A stretch of 64,000 bases of DNA. Origin: an uncultured Alistipes sp. (GTDB taxonomy: Bacteria; Bacteroidota; Bacteroidia; Bacteroidales; Rikenellaceae). Both the position numbers and the translations under genes were made by a program. The stretch spans positions 1 to 64,000 of the forward strand of contig CALUKI010000017.1 of NCBI GenBank assembly GCA_944321175.1, read 5' to 3'. The notes under the pieces were generated by a model. The model was given only the letters and a program-made list of their open reading frames with translations. It had not been told where the DNA came from and did not search any database. Below, piece by piece: positions 7,455-16,554 of the stretch. How positions within the stretch are numbered: position 1 is the first letter of the stretch; the number at the start of each line of letters is the position of its first letter.

Positions 7455-8534
7455 ATGAAACTTCTCCGCACTACACTTTGGGTCGTAATCGCCCTGTCGG
7501 GCACGACGGGCCTGCATGCGCAGCATCGCGCCGACCGTCAGGAGCTGAGCGATCCCGAATCCTTCACGATGATCCTGATGGGCGATCCGCAGGGGTACAC
7601 CAAATACGACATCAACCAACCGCTGTTCGATCTCTGTACGGCCTGGATTGCAGACAATATCGACCAACTGCACATCAAGGCGGTACTCTGCACGGGAGAT
7701 CTGGTCGAACAGAATGAAAACATCGTTCTCGACCGGAAGATGCTCAACCAGACAAGCCGCGAAATGTGGGAGGCGGCATCGCATGCCCTGTCCCGTCTCG
7801 ACGACAAGGTTCCCTACATCATCTCGCCGGGAAATCACGACTACGGGTATCGGCACGCGGAGAATGGCCGGACGAACTTCCCCCGCTATTTTCCTTTCGA
7901 GCGGAACTCCACATGGCGGGAGTGCTGCGTTTCGACCTATCCCAACCGCAACGGCGACATCTCGCTCGAAAATGCCGCCTACGCGTTTTCCACCCCGACA
8001 TGGGGCGGCATCCTGGTCATCGCCACCGAATTTTCCCCGCGCGACGAGGTGCTTGAATGGGCGTCCCGCACAGCGGCGAGTCCGGCCTATCGCGACTGGA
8101 AGGTCATCTTTCTGACCCACGCCTACATGAAAGAACGGACGGCCGAACGGATCATCGACGATGCGTACGACATCACGCCGCGCAACGGCGGCGAATCGAT
8201 CTGGCGCAAATTGATCGAACCGGCGTCGAACATCCGGCTGGTGCTCTGCGGTCACACGGGACATCCGGGCGAGTACGAAGACTCGGTCGCCTACCGCATC
8301 GACAAGAACCGCGCAGGCTGCGACGTGCATCAGATGATGTTCAACGTGCAGGTCCTCGGCGGCGGCTGGGAGGGCAACGGCGGCGACGGGTGGCTGCGGA
8401 TTCTGGAGTTTCTGCCCGACGGCCGGACGATCCGTGTAAGGACCTACTCCCCCTTGTTCGGGATCTCGCCGTTGACCAGGCACCTGGCGCATCGCACCGG
8501 CGCCTGCGACCGTTTCGAAATGGTCATCGAATAG
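7455..8534 (+). CDS. secreted metallophosphoesterase
   Basis: A 359-residue calcineurin-type phosphoesterase with a signal peptide ending near AQ at 22-23. The metal-binding blocks are in order: GDPQ (43-46), GDLVEQ (81-86), GNHDY (126-130), H222 in LTHAY and GHTGHPG (266-272). It probably hydrolyses phosphomonoesters or diesters in the periplasm; the substrate is unknown. It starts 40 bases after the radical SAM gene on the same strand and may share its transcript. Confidence 0.87.
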   Translation: MKLLRTTLWVVIALSGTTGLHAQHRADRQELSDPESFTMILMGDPQGYTKYDINQPLFDLCTAWIADNIDQLHIKAVLCTGDLVEQNENIVLDRKMLNQTSREMWEAASHALSRLDDKVPYIISPGNHDYGYRHAENGRTNFPRYFPFERNSTWRECCVSTYPNRNGDISLENAAYAFSTPTWGGILVIATEFSPRDEVLEWASRTAASPAYRDWKVIFLTHAYMKERTAERIIDDAYDITPRNGGESIWRKLIEPASNIRLVLCGHTGHPGEYEDSVAYRIDKNRAGCDVHQMMFNVQVLGGGWEGNGGDGWLRILEFLPDGRTIRVRTYSPLFGISPLTRHLAHRTGACDRFEMVIE

Positions 8535-8639
8535 CGCCGGCAAAAGCGCCGCCCCTATCCCGTGCGGAGTCCCATTCCGCGAACAACCGAGCGGAAAATT
8601 CCCCTCAACGGCATTACGGCGCGGAATTTGCAGACAGGG

Positions 8640-9173
8640 ATGAAAATCCGATCCGTGATTCTGGCTTTTTATCTCGCTGTTTTTCTGGCTGCCGGCCTCA
8701 TCTGCCGGCAACGTCGCCGCCGCATCGACATGCGGCCGATCCGCCGCATGGAACTGGCCCGTTACATGGGCCTATGGCATGAGATCGCCCGCTACGAGCG
8801 GCCATTCGACCGCCGGCTGGACGATATCGAGACACGTTATACGCTGCGGCCCGACGGCCGGATCGAAGCACACACGACCGGCACCGATCTTCGCAACGGA
8901 CGGCGCGGCACCATCCGGCATGAAATCTACCGCACGACTCCGAACGGACGTCTGCGCGTCACCGTTTTCGGATTTTTCCATACCGATTACCGCATTCTCG
9001 AACTCGATGACGCATACCAATGGGCGCTTGTCGGCTCATCGATGCCGTTGCGGCTGCATATTCTCGCACGCGAGCCGCATCTGAACCGTGCGACATTCCG
9101 GCATATTGTCTCGCTTGCCGAACGCCGCGGCTACACCCTTGACCGGTTACGGCTGCTGCAAACGCCGCAATAA
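8640..9173 (+). CDS. membrane-anchored lipocalin, Blc-like
   Basis: A 177-residue lipocalin. An N-terminal hydrophobic segment (about 5-22) is followed by RQRRRR; it has no good lipobox, so it is probably a membrane anchor or uncleaved signal. The barrel begins with the family motif RYMGLWHEIARYE (41-53, GxW at 44-46), and HTDYRILELDDAYQWALVG is the usual mid-barrel block. Bacterial lipocalins bind lipids, fatty acids or heme-like ligands. The start at 8640 was chosen because it places the hydrophobic segment at the N terminus and follows AGGG. It converges with dxs. Confidence 0.85.
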   Translation: MKIRSVILAFYLAVFLAAGLICRQRRRRIDMRPIRRMELARYMGLWHEIARYERPFDRRLDDIETRYTLRPDGRIEAHTTGTDLRNGRRGTIRHEIYRTTPNGRLRVTVFGFFHTDYRILELDDAYQWALVGSSMPLRLHILAREPHLNRATFRHIVSLAERRGYTLDRLRLLQTPQ

Positions 9174-9204
9174 CCCGGAGTCCGGTCAAAAGGCATAAAA
9201 GGGG

Positions 9205-9235
9205 AAGAGGCCTTTCACGATGCGAAAGACCTCTT
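9205..9235 (-). terminator. terminator between lipocalin and dxs
   Basis: AAGAGGCCTTTC and GAAAGACCTCTT pair with one mismatch around a 7-base loop. On the minus strand it is followed by CCCC then TTTT. It probably serves both convergent genes. Confidence 0.65.
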
Positions 9236-9261
9236 TCCAAATCATATCCGCCCGTCGCAGG

Positions 9262-11157
9262 TCACTGCGACGCACGGCATTGCCGAATGGCCTTCAGAAT
9301 TCCCTCTTCATCGAACCCGCACAAGGCATGGAGTTGTTCGGAAGTCCCCTGTTCCACGAAGCGGTCGTCGGGAATACCGAGCGATACGACCGCCGTTTCG
9401 TATCCGCGACGGGACAAGAGATCCCTGACGGCGGAACCTACGCCACCGCGCACCACGCCGTCTTCGACGGTTATCGCATAACGGAAACGCCGTCCCACCT
9501 CATCCAGCAGGGCGTCGTCGAGGGGTTTGGCAAAGCGCAGATCGTAATGTGCGGCCGGAATCCCCTCGGCACGGGCCCGTTCGACGGCCCGCGCGGCATC
9601 GTTTCCCACCGGACCGATCGACAGAACGGCGATCTGCTCTCCGGCCGTCAGACAACGGCCGCGACCGACAGGGATCGGTTCGAAGGGTTTGCCGCGCCAT
9701 TGGGCGCCGGCGCCTTTGCCGCGCGGATAGCGCACGACAAAGGGAGCAGCGCTCTGCAAGGCCGTATAAAGCAAATTGCGCAACTCACCTTCATCCAACG
9801 GCGAAGCCACGATCAAATTGGGGATACAACCGAAATAGGCCAGATCGAAGGCTCCGTGATGGGTTGCGCCGTCTTCGCCGACGAGACCGCCCCGGTCGAG
9901 ACAGAGGACGACAGGCAGCTTCTGGATCGCCACATCATGGATCACGTTGTCATATGCACGCTGCATGAACGACGAATAGATGTTGCAGAAGGGGACCATT
10001 CCCGCTACGGCCAGGCCGGCGGAGAACGTTACGGCGTGTCCCTCGGCAATTCCCACATCGAAGCAGCGTTCGGGCATCTGCTGCTGCAGGATGTTCATCG
10101 AACAGCCCGAAGACATGGCCGGCGTAATTCCGACAACCCGCCGGTCTTGGCGCGCCAGATCGAGGAGGGTCTGGCCGAAAACATCCTGATAACGGTCCCT
10201 GCCGTCGGCAGATACGATCCGTTCCCCTGTCTGCGGGTTGAATCTTCCGGGAGCATGCCAGGCACATTGGTCGTGTTCCGCCGGATCGAACCCCTTTCCC
10301 TTGACGGTCATGACATGCAGGAGCTTCGGCCCGTCGATCTCCTTCAGGGCCCGAAGCACCGTTACCAGCGCCTGCACATTATTGCCGTCAACGGGGCCGA
10401 AATAACGGAAGTTGAAACTTTCGAAGAGGTTGCTTTTCTGCAACAAGCCATGTTTTACGGCATTACCGACCCTCCGGCAAAGGTCCAACAGGAGCGGCGC
10501 ATGCGAGAACAACCGCCACAGGCGATTTTTAACGGCATTGTACCGTTTCGAGGTGGATATCTGCAACAGGTACCCTTTCAGTGCACCCGTCGCCTGATCG
10601 ATGGCCATGTTGTTGTCGTTGAGGATCACCAGCATGTTTGTCCGGCGGCTTGCACCGGCATTGTTCAGCCCCTCGAATGCGAGACCGCCGGTCATGGCGC
10701 CGTCACCGATAACGGCAACGACCTGCCGGTGTTCGCCTTTCAACTCGGCGGCTTTAGCCATACCGAATGCCGCCGAAATGGAGACCGAGGCGTGGCCGCC
10801 TCCAAACGCGTCGTAAGGACTCTCTGAGATACGGGGGAAGCCGCTGATTCCGCCCAGTTTACGGTTTGTCCGAAACGCATCCCTGCGTCCCGTGATAATT
10901 TTGTGGGCATAAGCCTGATGCCCCACATCCCAAACGATCTTGTCGTCGGGGGTGTCGAAGACATAATGGATCGCCACGGCGAGTTCGACGGCACCCAGAC
11001 TCGAAGCCAGATGTCCGGGATTGACCGCACACTGTTCGATGATGTAGCGCCGCAGTTCGTCGCAAAAGCGGGGCAGTTCGTCGTGTGCGAGTCGTTTCAA
11101 CTCTTGCGGCGAATCTACCCGATCGAGCCATTCATATTTGTTCTGTTCAGGTTTCAT
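9262..11157 (-). CDS. dxs: 1-deoxy-D-xylulose-5-phosphate synthase
   Basis: A 631-residue thiamine-diphosphate enzyme that condenses pyruvate and glyceraldehyde-3-phosphate to DXP, the first step of the MEP isoprenoid route. The ThDP-binding motif begins GDGAMTGG at 151-158 and ends at NDNNMAI. The catalytic glutamate is E372 in GIAEGHAVTF, a Bacteroidales variant of GIAEQH. Length is normal. menA, another isoprenoid-using gene, lies elsewhere in the window. A 40-codon in-frame stretch upstream ends with TAG at 11160-11162, four bases from the dxs ATG. Confidence 0.96.
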   Translation of the reverse strand: MKPEQNKYEWLDRVDSPQELKRLAHDELPRFCDELRRYIIEQCAVNPGHLASSLGAVELAVAIHYVFDTPDDKIVWDVGHQAYAHKIITGRRDAFRTNRKLGGISGFPRISESPYDAFGGGHASVSISAAFGMAKAAELKGEHRQVVAVIGDGAMTGGLAFEGLNNAGASRRTNMLVILNDNNMAIDQATGALKGYLLQISTSKRYNAVKNRLWRLFSHAPLLLDLCRRVGNAVKHGLLQKSNLFESFNFRYFGPVDGNNVQALVTVLRALKEIDGPKLLHVMTVKGKGFDPAEHDQCAWHAPGRFNPQTGERIVSADGRDRYQDVFGQTLLDLARQDRRVVGITPAMSSGCSMNILQQQMPERCFDVGIAEGHAVTFSAGLAVAGMVPFCNIYSSFMQRAYDNVIHDVAIQKLPVVLCLDRGGLVGEDGATHHGAFDLAYFGCIPNLIVASPLDEGELRNLLYTALQSAAPFVVRYPRGKGAGAQWRGKPFEPIPVGRGRCLTAGEQIAVLSIGPVGNDAARAVERARAEGIPAAHYDLRFAKPLDDALLDEVGRRFRYAITVEDGVVRGGVGSAVRDLLSRRGYETAVVSLGIPDDRFVEQGTSEQLHALCGFDEEGILKAIRQCRASQ

Positions 11158-11363
11158 AACTATTTCCAGCCGTCGGGAGCTCCATTGCCGTCACATATCC
11201 GTGCGCTCCGGTTGAACCGCTTTTCGTCCGCGCTCCACCGCTCCCGATGAATCCGCGCGACGGGGTCGCCGCGCCTTTTCATTTCTCGCAGCACCTGCCC
11301 GGCACACTCCGGCCGGGGCTCGGCCGCACCGCAAGTTCTTTTGCTCTCCTTCAGGCGGTTCTG

Positions 11364-11371
11364 CAAAGATA
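11364..11371 (-). promoter_or_regulatory. -7 element, proximal dxs promoter
   Basis: TATCTTTG on the minus strand, about 205 bases before the dxs start codon. Confidence 0.6.
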
Positions 11372-11533
11372 GTGCTTTTTTTCATGGGAGCGCGCACTCC
11401 GGCAAAAAGATCGTTCCCCCCAATCCACGAACCGGCACAGGGAACGCCCCCGTTCCCACCCGCCTCCCGACCGCTCGAAGGCGAGGCTGCGGATCGGAAA
11501 TCGGGAATGCCCCGATAATTGCAGTCATTTCGA

Positions 11534-11541
11534 CAAAGATA
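11534..11541 (-). promoter_or_regulatory. -7 element, distal minus-strand promoter
   Basis: A second TATCTTTG on the minus strand, 170 bases upstream of the first. It would read through the whole intergenic region towards dxs, or make a short untranslated transcript. Confidence 0.5.
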
Positions 11542-11576
11542 CGAATAGTAATGAAGAGATATTCCGGAAAAATTCG

Positions 11577-11584
11577 TACCTTCG
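11577..11584 (+). promoter_or_regulatory. near-consensus -7 element for pyrH
   Basis: TACCTTCG differs from TAnnTTTG at one position and would give a leader of about 30 bases. Confidence 0.4.
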
Positions 11585-11618
11585 CATAAAGAGTATTTTT
11601 CCAAAAGGGAGCGACATT

Positions 11619-12326
11619 ATGAAATATAGGCGAATATTGCTCAAACTCAGCGGCGAATCGCTGCAAGGCACGCAAGGATACGGGCTTTCGGTTGAGGTAT
11701 TGCAAAGTTATGCCGAACAGATCCGCCAGGCGGCCGGGGCCGGCATCCAAATAGCGATCGTGATCGGCGGCGGCAACATTTTCCGGGGTCTGCAAGGCGC
11801 CAAACGCGGTTTCGACAGGGTAAAAGGCGATCAAATGGGGATGCTTGCGACCATCATCAACTCGCTGGCACTGCAATCGGCCCTCGAAGAGAACGGGGTA
11901 AAGGTCCGTGTTCTGACGTCGATCCGCATGGAGCCCATCGGCGAATACTACTCCAAGGCCCGTGCATTGGAGTGCATGGCGGCCGGAGAGGTCGTCATCA
12001 TCGGCGGCGGGACCTCGAATCCCTACTTCTCGACCGATTCTGCAGCGGCCTTGCGGGCGATCGAGGTCGAAGCGGACGTCCTGCTCAAAGGGACGCGCGT
12101 GGACGGCATCTATACGGCCGATCCGGAGAAAGACCCTTCGGCCACACGGTTCGAAACCATCTCGTTCGACGAGGTCTATGCGCGCGGGCTGAAGGTAATG
12201 GATCTGACGGCCTTTACACTCTGCAAGGAGAACCGCATGCCGATCGAGGTTTTCGACATGGACACCGAAGGAAACTTGATGCGGCTGCTCGGCGGCGAAC
12301 GGATCGGCACACTGGTCCGCCTGTAA
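11619..12326 (+). CDS. pyrH: UMP kinase
   Basis: A 235-residue hexameric bacterial UMP kinase of the amino-acid kinase fold, making UDP from UMP. Visible signatures are LLKLSGES (7-14), VIGGGNIFRG (48-57) and the late TRVDGIYTADPEKDP segment that holds nucleotide-binding residues. Full length. First gene of a plus-strand cluster with a thioredoxin-fold gene and frr; pyrH-frr linkage is widely conserved. Confidence 0.97.
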   Translation: MKYRRILLKLSGESLQGTQGYGLSVEVLQSYAEQIRQAAGAGIQIAIVIGGGNIFRGLQGAKRGFDRVKGDQMGMLATIINSLALQSALEENGVKVRVLTSIRMEPIGEYYSKARALECMAAGEVVIIGGGTSNPYFSTDSAAALRAIEVEADVLLKGTRVDGIYTADPEKDPSATRFETISFDEVYARGLKVMDLTAFTLCKENRMPIEVFDMDTEGNLMRLLGGERIGTLVRL

Positions 12327-12353
12327 GACAGCCCCCTAAAAACACGCTATGAT

Positions 12354-12968
12354 ATGGCACGAAAAAAAGCGAACAACGGGCTTCTTGCCATCCTGGCAGG
12401 ATTGATCGTCCTCGTCTGCCTCGGCATGTGGTACGCCGGCAAGGTGGAAAAGGAGGGCATTGCGGCACAACAGCCACGAAGCGAAGCACCATCCGCGACC
12501 GAAGAGAGCGATGATGCAGCATCCACGACACGGGTCAAAAGCGGTGAAACGGCCCCCGACTTCACCGTCGCGATGACCGGAGGCGACAGCATCCGGCTCT
12601 CCGATTTGCGGGGCAAAGTCGTTTTACTCAACTTCTGGGCAACATGGTGCCCGCCCTGCCGCATGGAGCTGAGCCGTGTACAGGAAGACATTCTCGATCG
12701 TTTTGCCGGTCAGGAGTTTGTTTTTCTGCCCGTCTCGCGCGGCGAAAAACCGGAGGAGGTGGAGGCTTTCCGTCAAGAGAACGGATACACCTTCCCGATG
12801 GGTCTCGACCCTCGGAAAACGGTCTATGATCTTTATGCGACAAACTACATCCCGCGCAACTTTCTCATAGACAGGGAAGGACGTGTGGTCAAGACTTCGG
12901 TAGGCTACGACGAGGCGGAGTTTTCGGCATTGATCGAAGCCGTCGAACAGGCGATCCAACAACGATAA
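12354..12968 (+). CDS. membrane-anchored thioredoxin-fold protein, TlpA/ResA type
   Basis: A 204-residue thiol-disulfide oxidoreductase. A transmembrane anchor at about 10-27 is followed by a charged linker rich in E, S and A, then a thioredoxin fold from about 62. The active site is WCPPC at 98-102, and YIPRNFLID carries the cis-proline. This pattern reduces or exchanges disulfides outside the inner membrane. It starts 27 bases after pyrH and ends 19 bases before frr, so it probably shares their transcript. This is an unusual position, since pyrH and frr are normally adjacent. Confidence 0.87.
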   Translation: MARKKANNGLLAILAGLIVLVCLGMWYAGKVEKEGIAAQQPRSEAPSATEESDDAASTTRVKSGETAPDFTVAMTGGDSIRLSDLRGKVVLLNFWATWCPPCRMELSRVQEDILDRFAGQEFVFLPVSRGEKPEEVEAFRQENGYTFPMGLDPRKTVYDLYATNYIPRNFLIDREGRVVKTSVGYDEAEFSALIEAVEQAIQQR

Positions 12969-12987
12969 ATCAATACAAAGCAAGGAT

Positions 12988-13548
12988 ATGGCAGATACCA
13001 AAACCATTATGAGCGAGGCCGAGAACCGCATGCAGCGGGCTATCGACCATTTGGAAGAGGAGTTGATCAACGTTCGGGCGGGCAAAGCGACCCCGAATGT
13101 TTTGAACGGCGTGACGGTGGACTATTACGGATCGATGACGCCCGTATCGGGTGTTGCGAGCGTAACGGTGCCCGATGCCAAGACGATTCTGATTCAACCC
13201 TGGGACAAGAAGATGATCAAGCTGATCGAGAAGGCGATTCTCGATTCCAACATCGGTCTGACGCCGTCGAACAATGGCGAACAGATTCGTCTGACCATTC
13301 CCCCGTTGACGGAGGAGCGCCGCAAACAACTGGTAAAACAGGTTCGTCAGGAGGCTGAGACGGCACGCGTAAGTCTTCGCAATGCACGGCGCGATGCACT
13401 CGAATCCTTCAAGAAGGCCCAGAAAGAGGGGATGCCGGAGGATGAAGCCAAAGATGGCGAGACGCAGATTCAGAAGCTGCTGGAACGCTACACCAAGCTG
13501 CTCGATGCGGCACTGGACAGGAAAGAGAAGGAGATCATGACGGTATAG
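12988..13548 (+). CDS. frr: ribosome recycling factor
   Basis: A 186-residue factor that splits post-termination ribosomes with EF-G (fusA lies in this window). The whole sequence follows the family: NVRAGKATPNVL (29-40), PWDKKMIKLIEKAI (71-84) and RKQLVKQVRQEAE in the long-helix domain. Standard length. Last gene of the pyrH cluster, followed by a terminator. Confidence 0.97.
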   Translation: MADTKTIMSEAENRMQRAIDHLEEELINVRAGKATPNVLNGVTVDYYGSMTPVSGVASVTVPDAKTILIQPWDKKMIKLIEKAILDSNIGLTPSNNGEQIRLTIPPLTEERRKQLVKQVRQEAETARVSLRNARRDALESFKKAQKEGMPEDEAKDGETQIQKLLERYTKLLDAALDRKEKEIMTV

Positions 13549-13576
13549 AGCCGGCTCGCTCCAGCCATGTGGAATT

Positions 13577-13608
13577 TGTCCCTGCCGCAGGGTTTTGCAG
13601 CAGGGACA
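13577..13608 (+). terminator. terminator after frr
   Basis: TGTCCCTGC and GCAGGGACA pair around a 14-base loop, followed by TCCTGTTTTC. The T run is short and displaced, so termination strength is uncertain. Confidence 0.6.
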
Positions 13609-13760
13609 TCCTGTTTTCGGTCCGCCTGTCGGTTTCACACCGAAGCCGGACACCGCACAGCCGGTGGTTTATACGCGCCTCTTTCCGTCATATCGTCCCC
13701 TGCCGGCGGGAAACCCGATCGGCAGCCGCACCGACAAACCCGCATCATCAGAATCCTCTG

Positions 13761-13798
13761 AAAAAAGGGAGGGGATGGATTCCCGCCATCTCCTCCCT
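13761..13798 (-). terminator. terminator of the DeoR-type gene
   Basis: AGGGAGGGGATGG and CCATCTCCTCCCT pair (one G-T) around a 7-base loop. On the minus strand the stem is followed directly by TTTTTT. Confidence 0.88.
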
Positions 13799-13846
13799 CT
13801 TATCTTCCCGGCGCTCCTCCGACGCCGGACCAAAACGCAAAAGGCT

Positions 13847-14647
13847 TCAATTATGCCGTTCGACCGGAACGACCGTCACATCGACGCCCTGTTCCTGCAG
13901 ACGTTCGACGACCGATCCGGAAACGCCGTCATCCGTAATGATCTGATCCACGGAACTCATATCGCAGATCTTGCTGAATCCGCGCCGCCCGAATTTCGAG
14001 CTGTCGGCCAAAACGATGACCTTCTGCACCGACGAAATCATCTGTTTGTGGAGACTTGCCTCGATATGGTTTGTCGTTGTCACGCCGTAATCGAGATCGA
14101 CGCCATCGACACCCATGAAGAGTTTGCTGCACGAGAGACTCTCCAGCATCTGTTCGGCAAAGGGCCCCAGCACCGACAAAGAGCTGCGCCGCACCATTCC
14201 TCCCAGCTGAATGACATCCACCGAACGGCGGGAGGAGAGCTCGGAGGCGACACTGAACGCCGAGGTAATGACCGTCAAACGGTCATTCTGTCCGATCTCC
14301 CTGACCATCGCCAGCGTTGTGGTGCCCGAAGCCACCATGATCGTATCATCGGGGCCGATCAATCGGGCGGCATAGGCTCCGATGGCATGTTTCTCATCCG
14401 CAAAGAGCTTCTCTTTTTCGGCGACCGAACGGTCGTTGATATACCGGTTGACCAGAATGGCCGACCCGTGAACACGGTAAAGCATGTGCTGCTCCTCCAG
14501 CATCGTAAGATCCTTGCGGATCGTCACCTCCGAGACCTTCATCAGCGACGAGAGCGTCGCTACAGAGACTGCATTCTGCTGACGCATGATCTCCATGATA
14601 CGATTTTGCCGTTCGTTCAAATGAACCACCTTGTCCGTCTCCTTCAT
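13847..14647 (-). CDS. DeoR/GlpR-family transcriptional regulator
   Basis: A 266-residue sugar-responsive repressor. The N-terminal winged helix (about 10-65) has the helix-turn-helix VSVATLSSLMKVSEVTIRKD. The C-terminal DeoR sensor domain has ASGTTTLAMV near 106-115 and GVDGVDLDYGVTTT, which bind a phosphosugar. The target is unknown; the nearest genes are translation genes, so it may act at a distance. The leader carries a C10 tract (G10 on the plus strand) plus a T8 tract just before the start codon, possibly making expression variable. Confidence 0.9.
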   Translation of the reverse strand: MKETDKVVHLNERQNRIMEIMRQQNAVSVATLSSLMKVSEVTIRKDLTMLEEQHMLYRVHGSAILVNRYINDRSVAEKEKLFADEKHAIGAYAARLIGPDDTIMVASGTTTLAMVREIGQNDRLTVITSAFSVASELSSRRSVDVIQLGGMVRRSSLSVLGPFAEQMLESLSCSKLFMGVDGVDLDYGVTTTNHIEASLHKQMISSVQKVIVLADSSKFGRRGFSKICDMSSVDQIITDDGVSGSVVERLQEQGVDVTVVPVERHN

Positions 14648-14670
14648 TATTCCATCCAGTCTGTTCGGGA

Positions 14671-14688
14671 GGGGGGGGGGAAAAAAAA
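14671..14688 (+). repeat. G10 followed by A8 homopolymer tract
   Basis: Ten G (14671-14680) run straight into eight A (14681-14688). Both lie between the -7 element and start codon of the DeoR-type gene, that is, in its leader. Confidence 0.95.
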
Positions 14689-14724
14689 TCGCACAACCGC
14701 CTGCCCGACGAAATTATTCTTTTA

Positions 14725-14732
14725 CAAAAATA
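14725..14732 (-). promoter_or_regulatory. -7 element for the DeoR-type gene
   Basis: TATTTTTG on the minus strand, about 78 bases before the start codon; the predicted leader contains the homopolymer tracts. Confidence 0.6.
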
Positions 14733-14892
14733 AGAAAATTTCTCGAAATCGGAAACTTCCGGCCTGTTTTTCACTGCGGCTGAAAGAGAAGCGGCAGCCC
14801 GCGCCGATTTTTCAGCCGACCGGTAGCACGCGGCCCAACGCTTATGGAAAGGAGGCGTCTCCGGCAGCCCGCGACCGCTTCGACACCATCCG

Positions 14893-14929
14893 AAAAAAAC
14901 GGGTCTCCCCCGGCTGGGGAGTACCCGTT
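14893..14929 (-). terminator. terminator of the ribosomal superoperon
   Basis: On the minus strand AACGGGTACTCCCC pairs with GGGGAGACCCGTT (one bulge) and runs into seven T. It lies 22 bases after the rplQ stop. Confidence 0.92.
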
Positions 14930-14951
14930 CTCTGATCGGCATATGACCGAA

Positions 14952-15539
14952 TTACATCTTCTTGCCCACGTTGGTTTTCTTGGCAGCCTTCGGTGCAGCG
15001 CTTTTCGTTGCACCGCCCTTTGCCGCAGCCTTCGGTGCTGCCGCTTTCTTCGGTTTTGCCTCGACAACCTTCGCCTCCTCCACGGCATCGGTCTTCTTCG
15101 CCGTTGACTTGCGCGAACGCCGTGTCTTGGGCTTCGCCTCGGCGGGCTGCGCAGCAGGCGTTACACCCAGCGTATAGGCCTCGTTGAAATCCACGAACTC
15201 GATGATGCACATGTCGGCAGCATCACCCAAACGGAACCCCGTCTTCAGAATACGGGTATAACCGCCCGGCCGCTCGGCAATCTTCGGCGCGATGTTACGG
15301 AACAACTCCGTAACGGCCTCCTTCTGCTTGAGGTAGGAGAAGACGACACGACGCGAATGGGTCGTATCCTCTTTCGACTTGGTTACCAACGGCTCGACGA
15401 ACTGACGCAACGCTTTCGCCTTGGCCGTCGTCGTCTCGATGCGTTTGTGCAGGATGAGCGACGATGCCATATTCGACATCAGGGCCTTGCGGTGACCCGC
15501 CTGACGGCCGAGGTGATTGAAATTCTTATTATGTCTCAT
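14952..15539 (-). CDS. rplQ: 50S ribosomal protein L17 with Ala/Lys-rich tail
   Basis: A 195-residue protein. Residues 1-126 are an ordinary L17 ([20 protein letters not shown] at 16-35), which binds 23S rRNA near the exit tunnel. From about 127 a 69-residue low-complexity tail rich in K, A, P and T follows, with repeated PKAAxK blocks. The tail is probably disordered and RNA-binding (inference). Standard L17 is about 115-130 residues. It is the last gene of the superoperon, two bases after rpoA. Confidence 0.97.
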   Translation of the reverse strand: MRHNKNFNHLGRQAGHRKALMSNMASSLILHKRIETTTAKAKALRQFVEPLVTKSKEDTTHSRRVVFSYLKQKEAVTELFRNIAPKIAERPGGYTRILKTGFRLGDAADMCIIEFVDFNEAYTLGVTPAAQPAEAKPKTRRSRKSTAKKTDAVEEAKVVEAKPKKAAAPKAAAKGGATKSAAPKAAKKTNVGKKM

Positions 15540-15541
15540 AA

Positions 15542-16534
15542 TTAGTCTTTATCAAGTTTGTAAATTGACACGTCCATTCCGAACTTCAGATTGAGCGAAG
15601 CGAGCAGCTCGTCCAATTCCGTCAACGATTTCTTGCCGAAATTGCGGAACTTCAGCAAGTCGTTGCGGTTCAGACGCACCAGATCGCCTACCGTATCGAC
15701 ATCGGCAGCCTTCAGGCAGTTGAGCGCGCGCACGCTCAGGTCCTGATCCGACAATTTTGTCTTGAGCAGCTGCCGCATGTGCAATACATCCTCATCGAAC
15801 TCCTCGGCGCCGTTGTTATCCTCCATGTTGAGCGTGATTTTCTCGTCGGAGAAGAGCATAAAGTGCTGGATAAGGATCTTCGCAGCCTCTTTCAAGGCCT
15901 CTTTCGGATGAATCGAACCGTCGGTAGTAATCTCCAAATTCAGTTTTTCATAGTCGGTTTTCTGCTCCACACGATAGTTCTCGATCGAATACTTCACGTT
16001 TTTGATCGGCGTAAAGATCGAGTCGATGGGGAGCGTACCGAATTCGCACTCCACAGGGGTATTCTCCTCTGCGGGAACATAGCCGCGACCCTTACCGATG
16101 GTGAGGGTCATCTGCATCTTAGTTCCGGGAGCGAGATGGCAAATGACCAGATCGGGATTCAAGACCTTGAAGAAAGAGAGGTAATTCGAGATATATCCGG
16201 CCGTCAGCTCCGTAACGCCGGCGACATTGACGGATACCTTCTCAGCATCCTGGTTATCGACGGTGCGGATAAAACGAATCTTTTTGAGATTCAGGACAAT
16301 ATCGATCATACCCTCCATGACTCCGGGGATCGCGGCAAACTCGTGGTCAACACCTGCGACCTTGACCGTCGTGATTGCATAACCCTCCAGCGACGAGAGC
16401 AGAATCCGGCGCAAGGCATTTCCGATGGTCATTCCGAATCCGGGTTCCAACGGTCGGAATTCGAATTTCCCGAACGAGGAGGTGGATTCAAGCATGATCA
16501 CCTTTTCAGGTTTCTGGAATGCTAAAATTGCCAT
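15542..16534 (-). CDS. rpoA: RNA polymerase alpha subunit
   Basis: A 330-residue subunit. The N-terminal domain (about 1-230) drives polymerase assembly; [17 protein letters not shown] near 36-54 is the dimerisation helix. After a linker the C-terminal domain (about 255-320) has the helix-hairpin-helix segment [19 protein letters not shown], which contacts UP elements and activators. Standard length. Placed between rpsD and rplQ as in the usual alpha operon. Confidence 0.98.
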   Translation of the reverse strand: MAILAFQKPEKVIMLESTSSFGKFEFRPLEPGFGMTIGNALRRILLSSLEGYAITTVKVAGVDHEFAAIPGVMEGMIDIVLNLKKIRFIRTVDNQDAEKVSVNVAGVTELTAGYISNYLSFFKVLNPDLVICHLAPGTKMQMTLTIGKGRGYVPAEENTPVECEFGTLPIDSIFTPIKNVKYSIENYRVEQKTDYEKLNLEITTDGSIHPKEALKEAAKILIQHFMLFSDEKITLNMEDNNGAEEFDEDVLHMRQLLKTKLSDQDLSVRALNCLKAADVDTVGDLVRLNRNDLLKFRNFGKKSLTELDELLASLNLKFGMDVSIYKLDKD

Positions 16535-16554
16535 AACTTGAATTTGTTAAATTA

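Larger units (their letters stand above)
11158..11618. other. 461-base divergent intergenic region, dxs/pyrH
   Basis: It holds two minus-strand -7 elements (11364-11371 and 11534-11541) and one plus-strand element (11577-11584). The dxs leader is about 200 bases and contains a short minus-strand frame (about 40 codons from an ATG, beginning MKRRGDPVAR) ending next to the dxs start. No recognised gene is seen. Confidence 0.6.
14648..14951. other. 304-base region between deoR-type gene and rplQ
   Basis: It contains the regulator promoter, the homopolymer tracts and the terminator of the ribosomal superoperon. No gene is seen. Confidence 0.7.

Noticed and set aside
9220..10827. 535-codon plus-strand open frame
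   Set aside because: Mirror of dxs; long antisense frames are expected in this codon-biased, GC-rich sequence.
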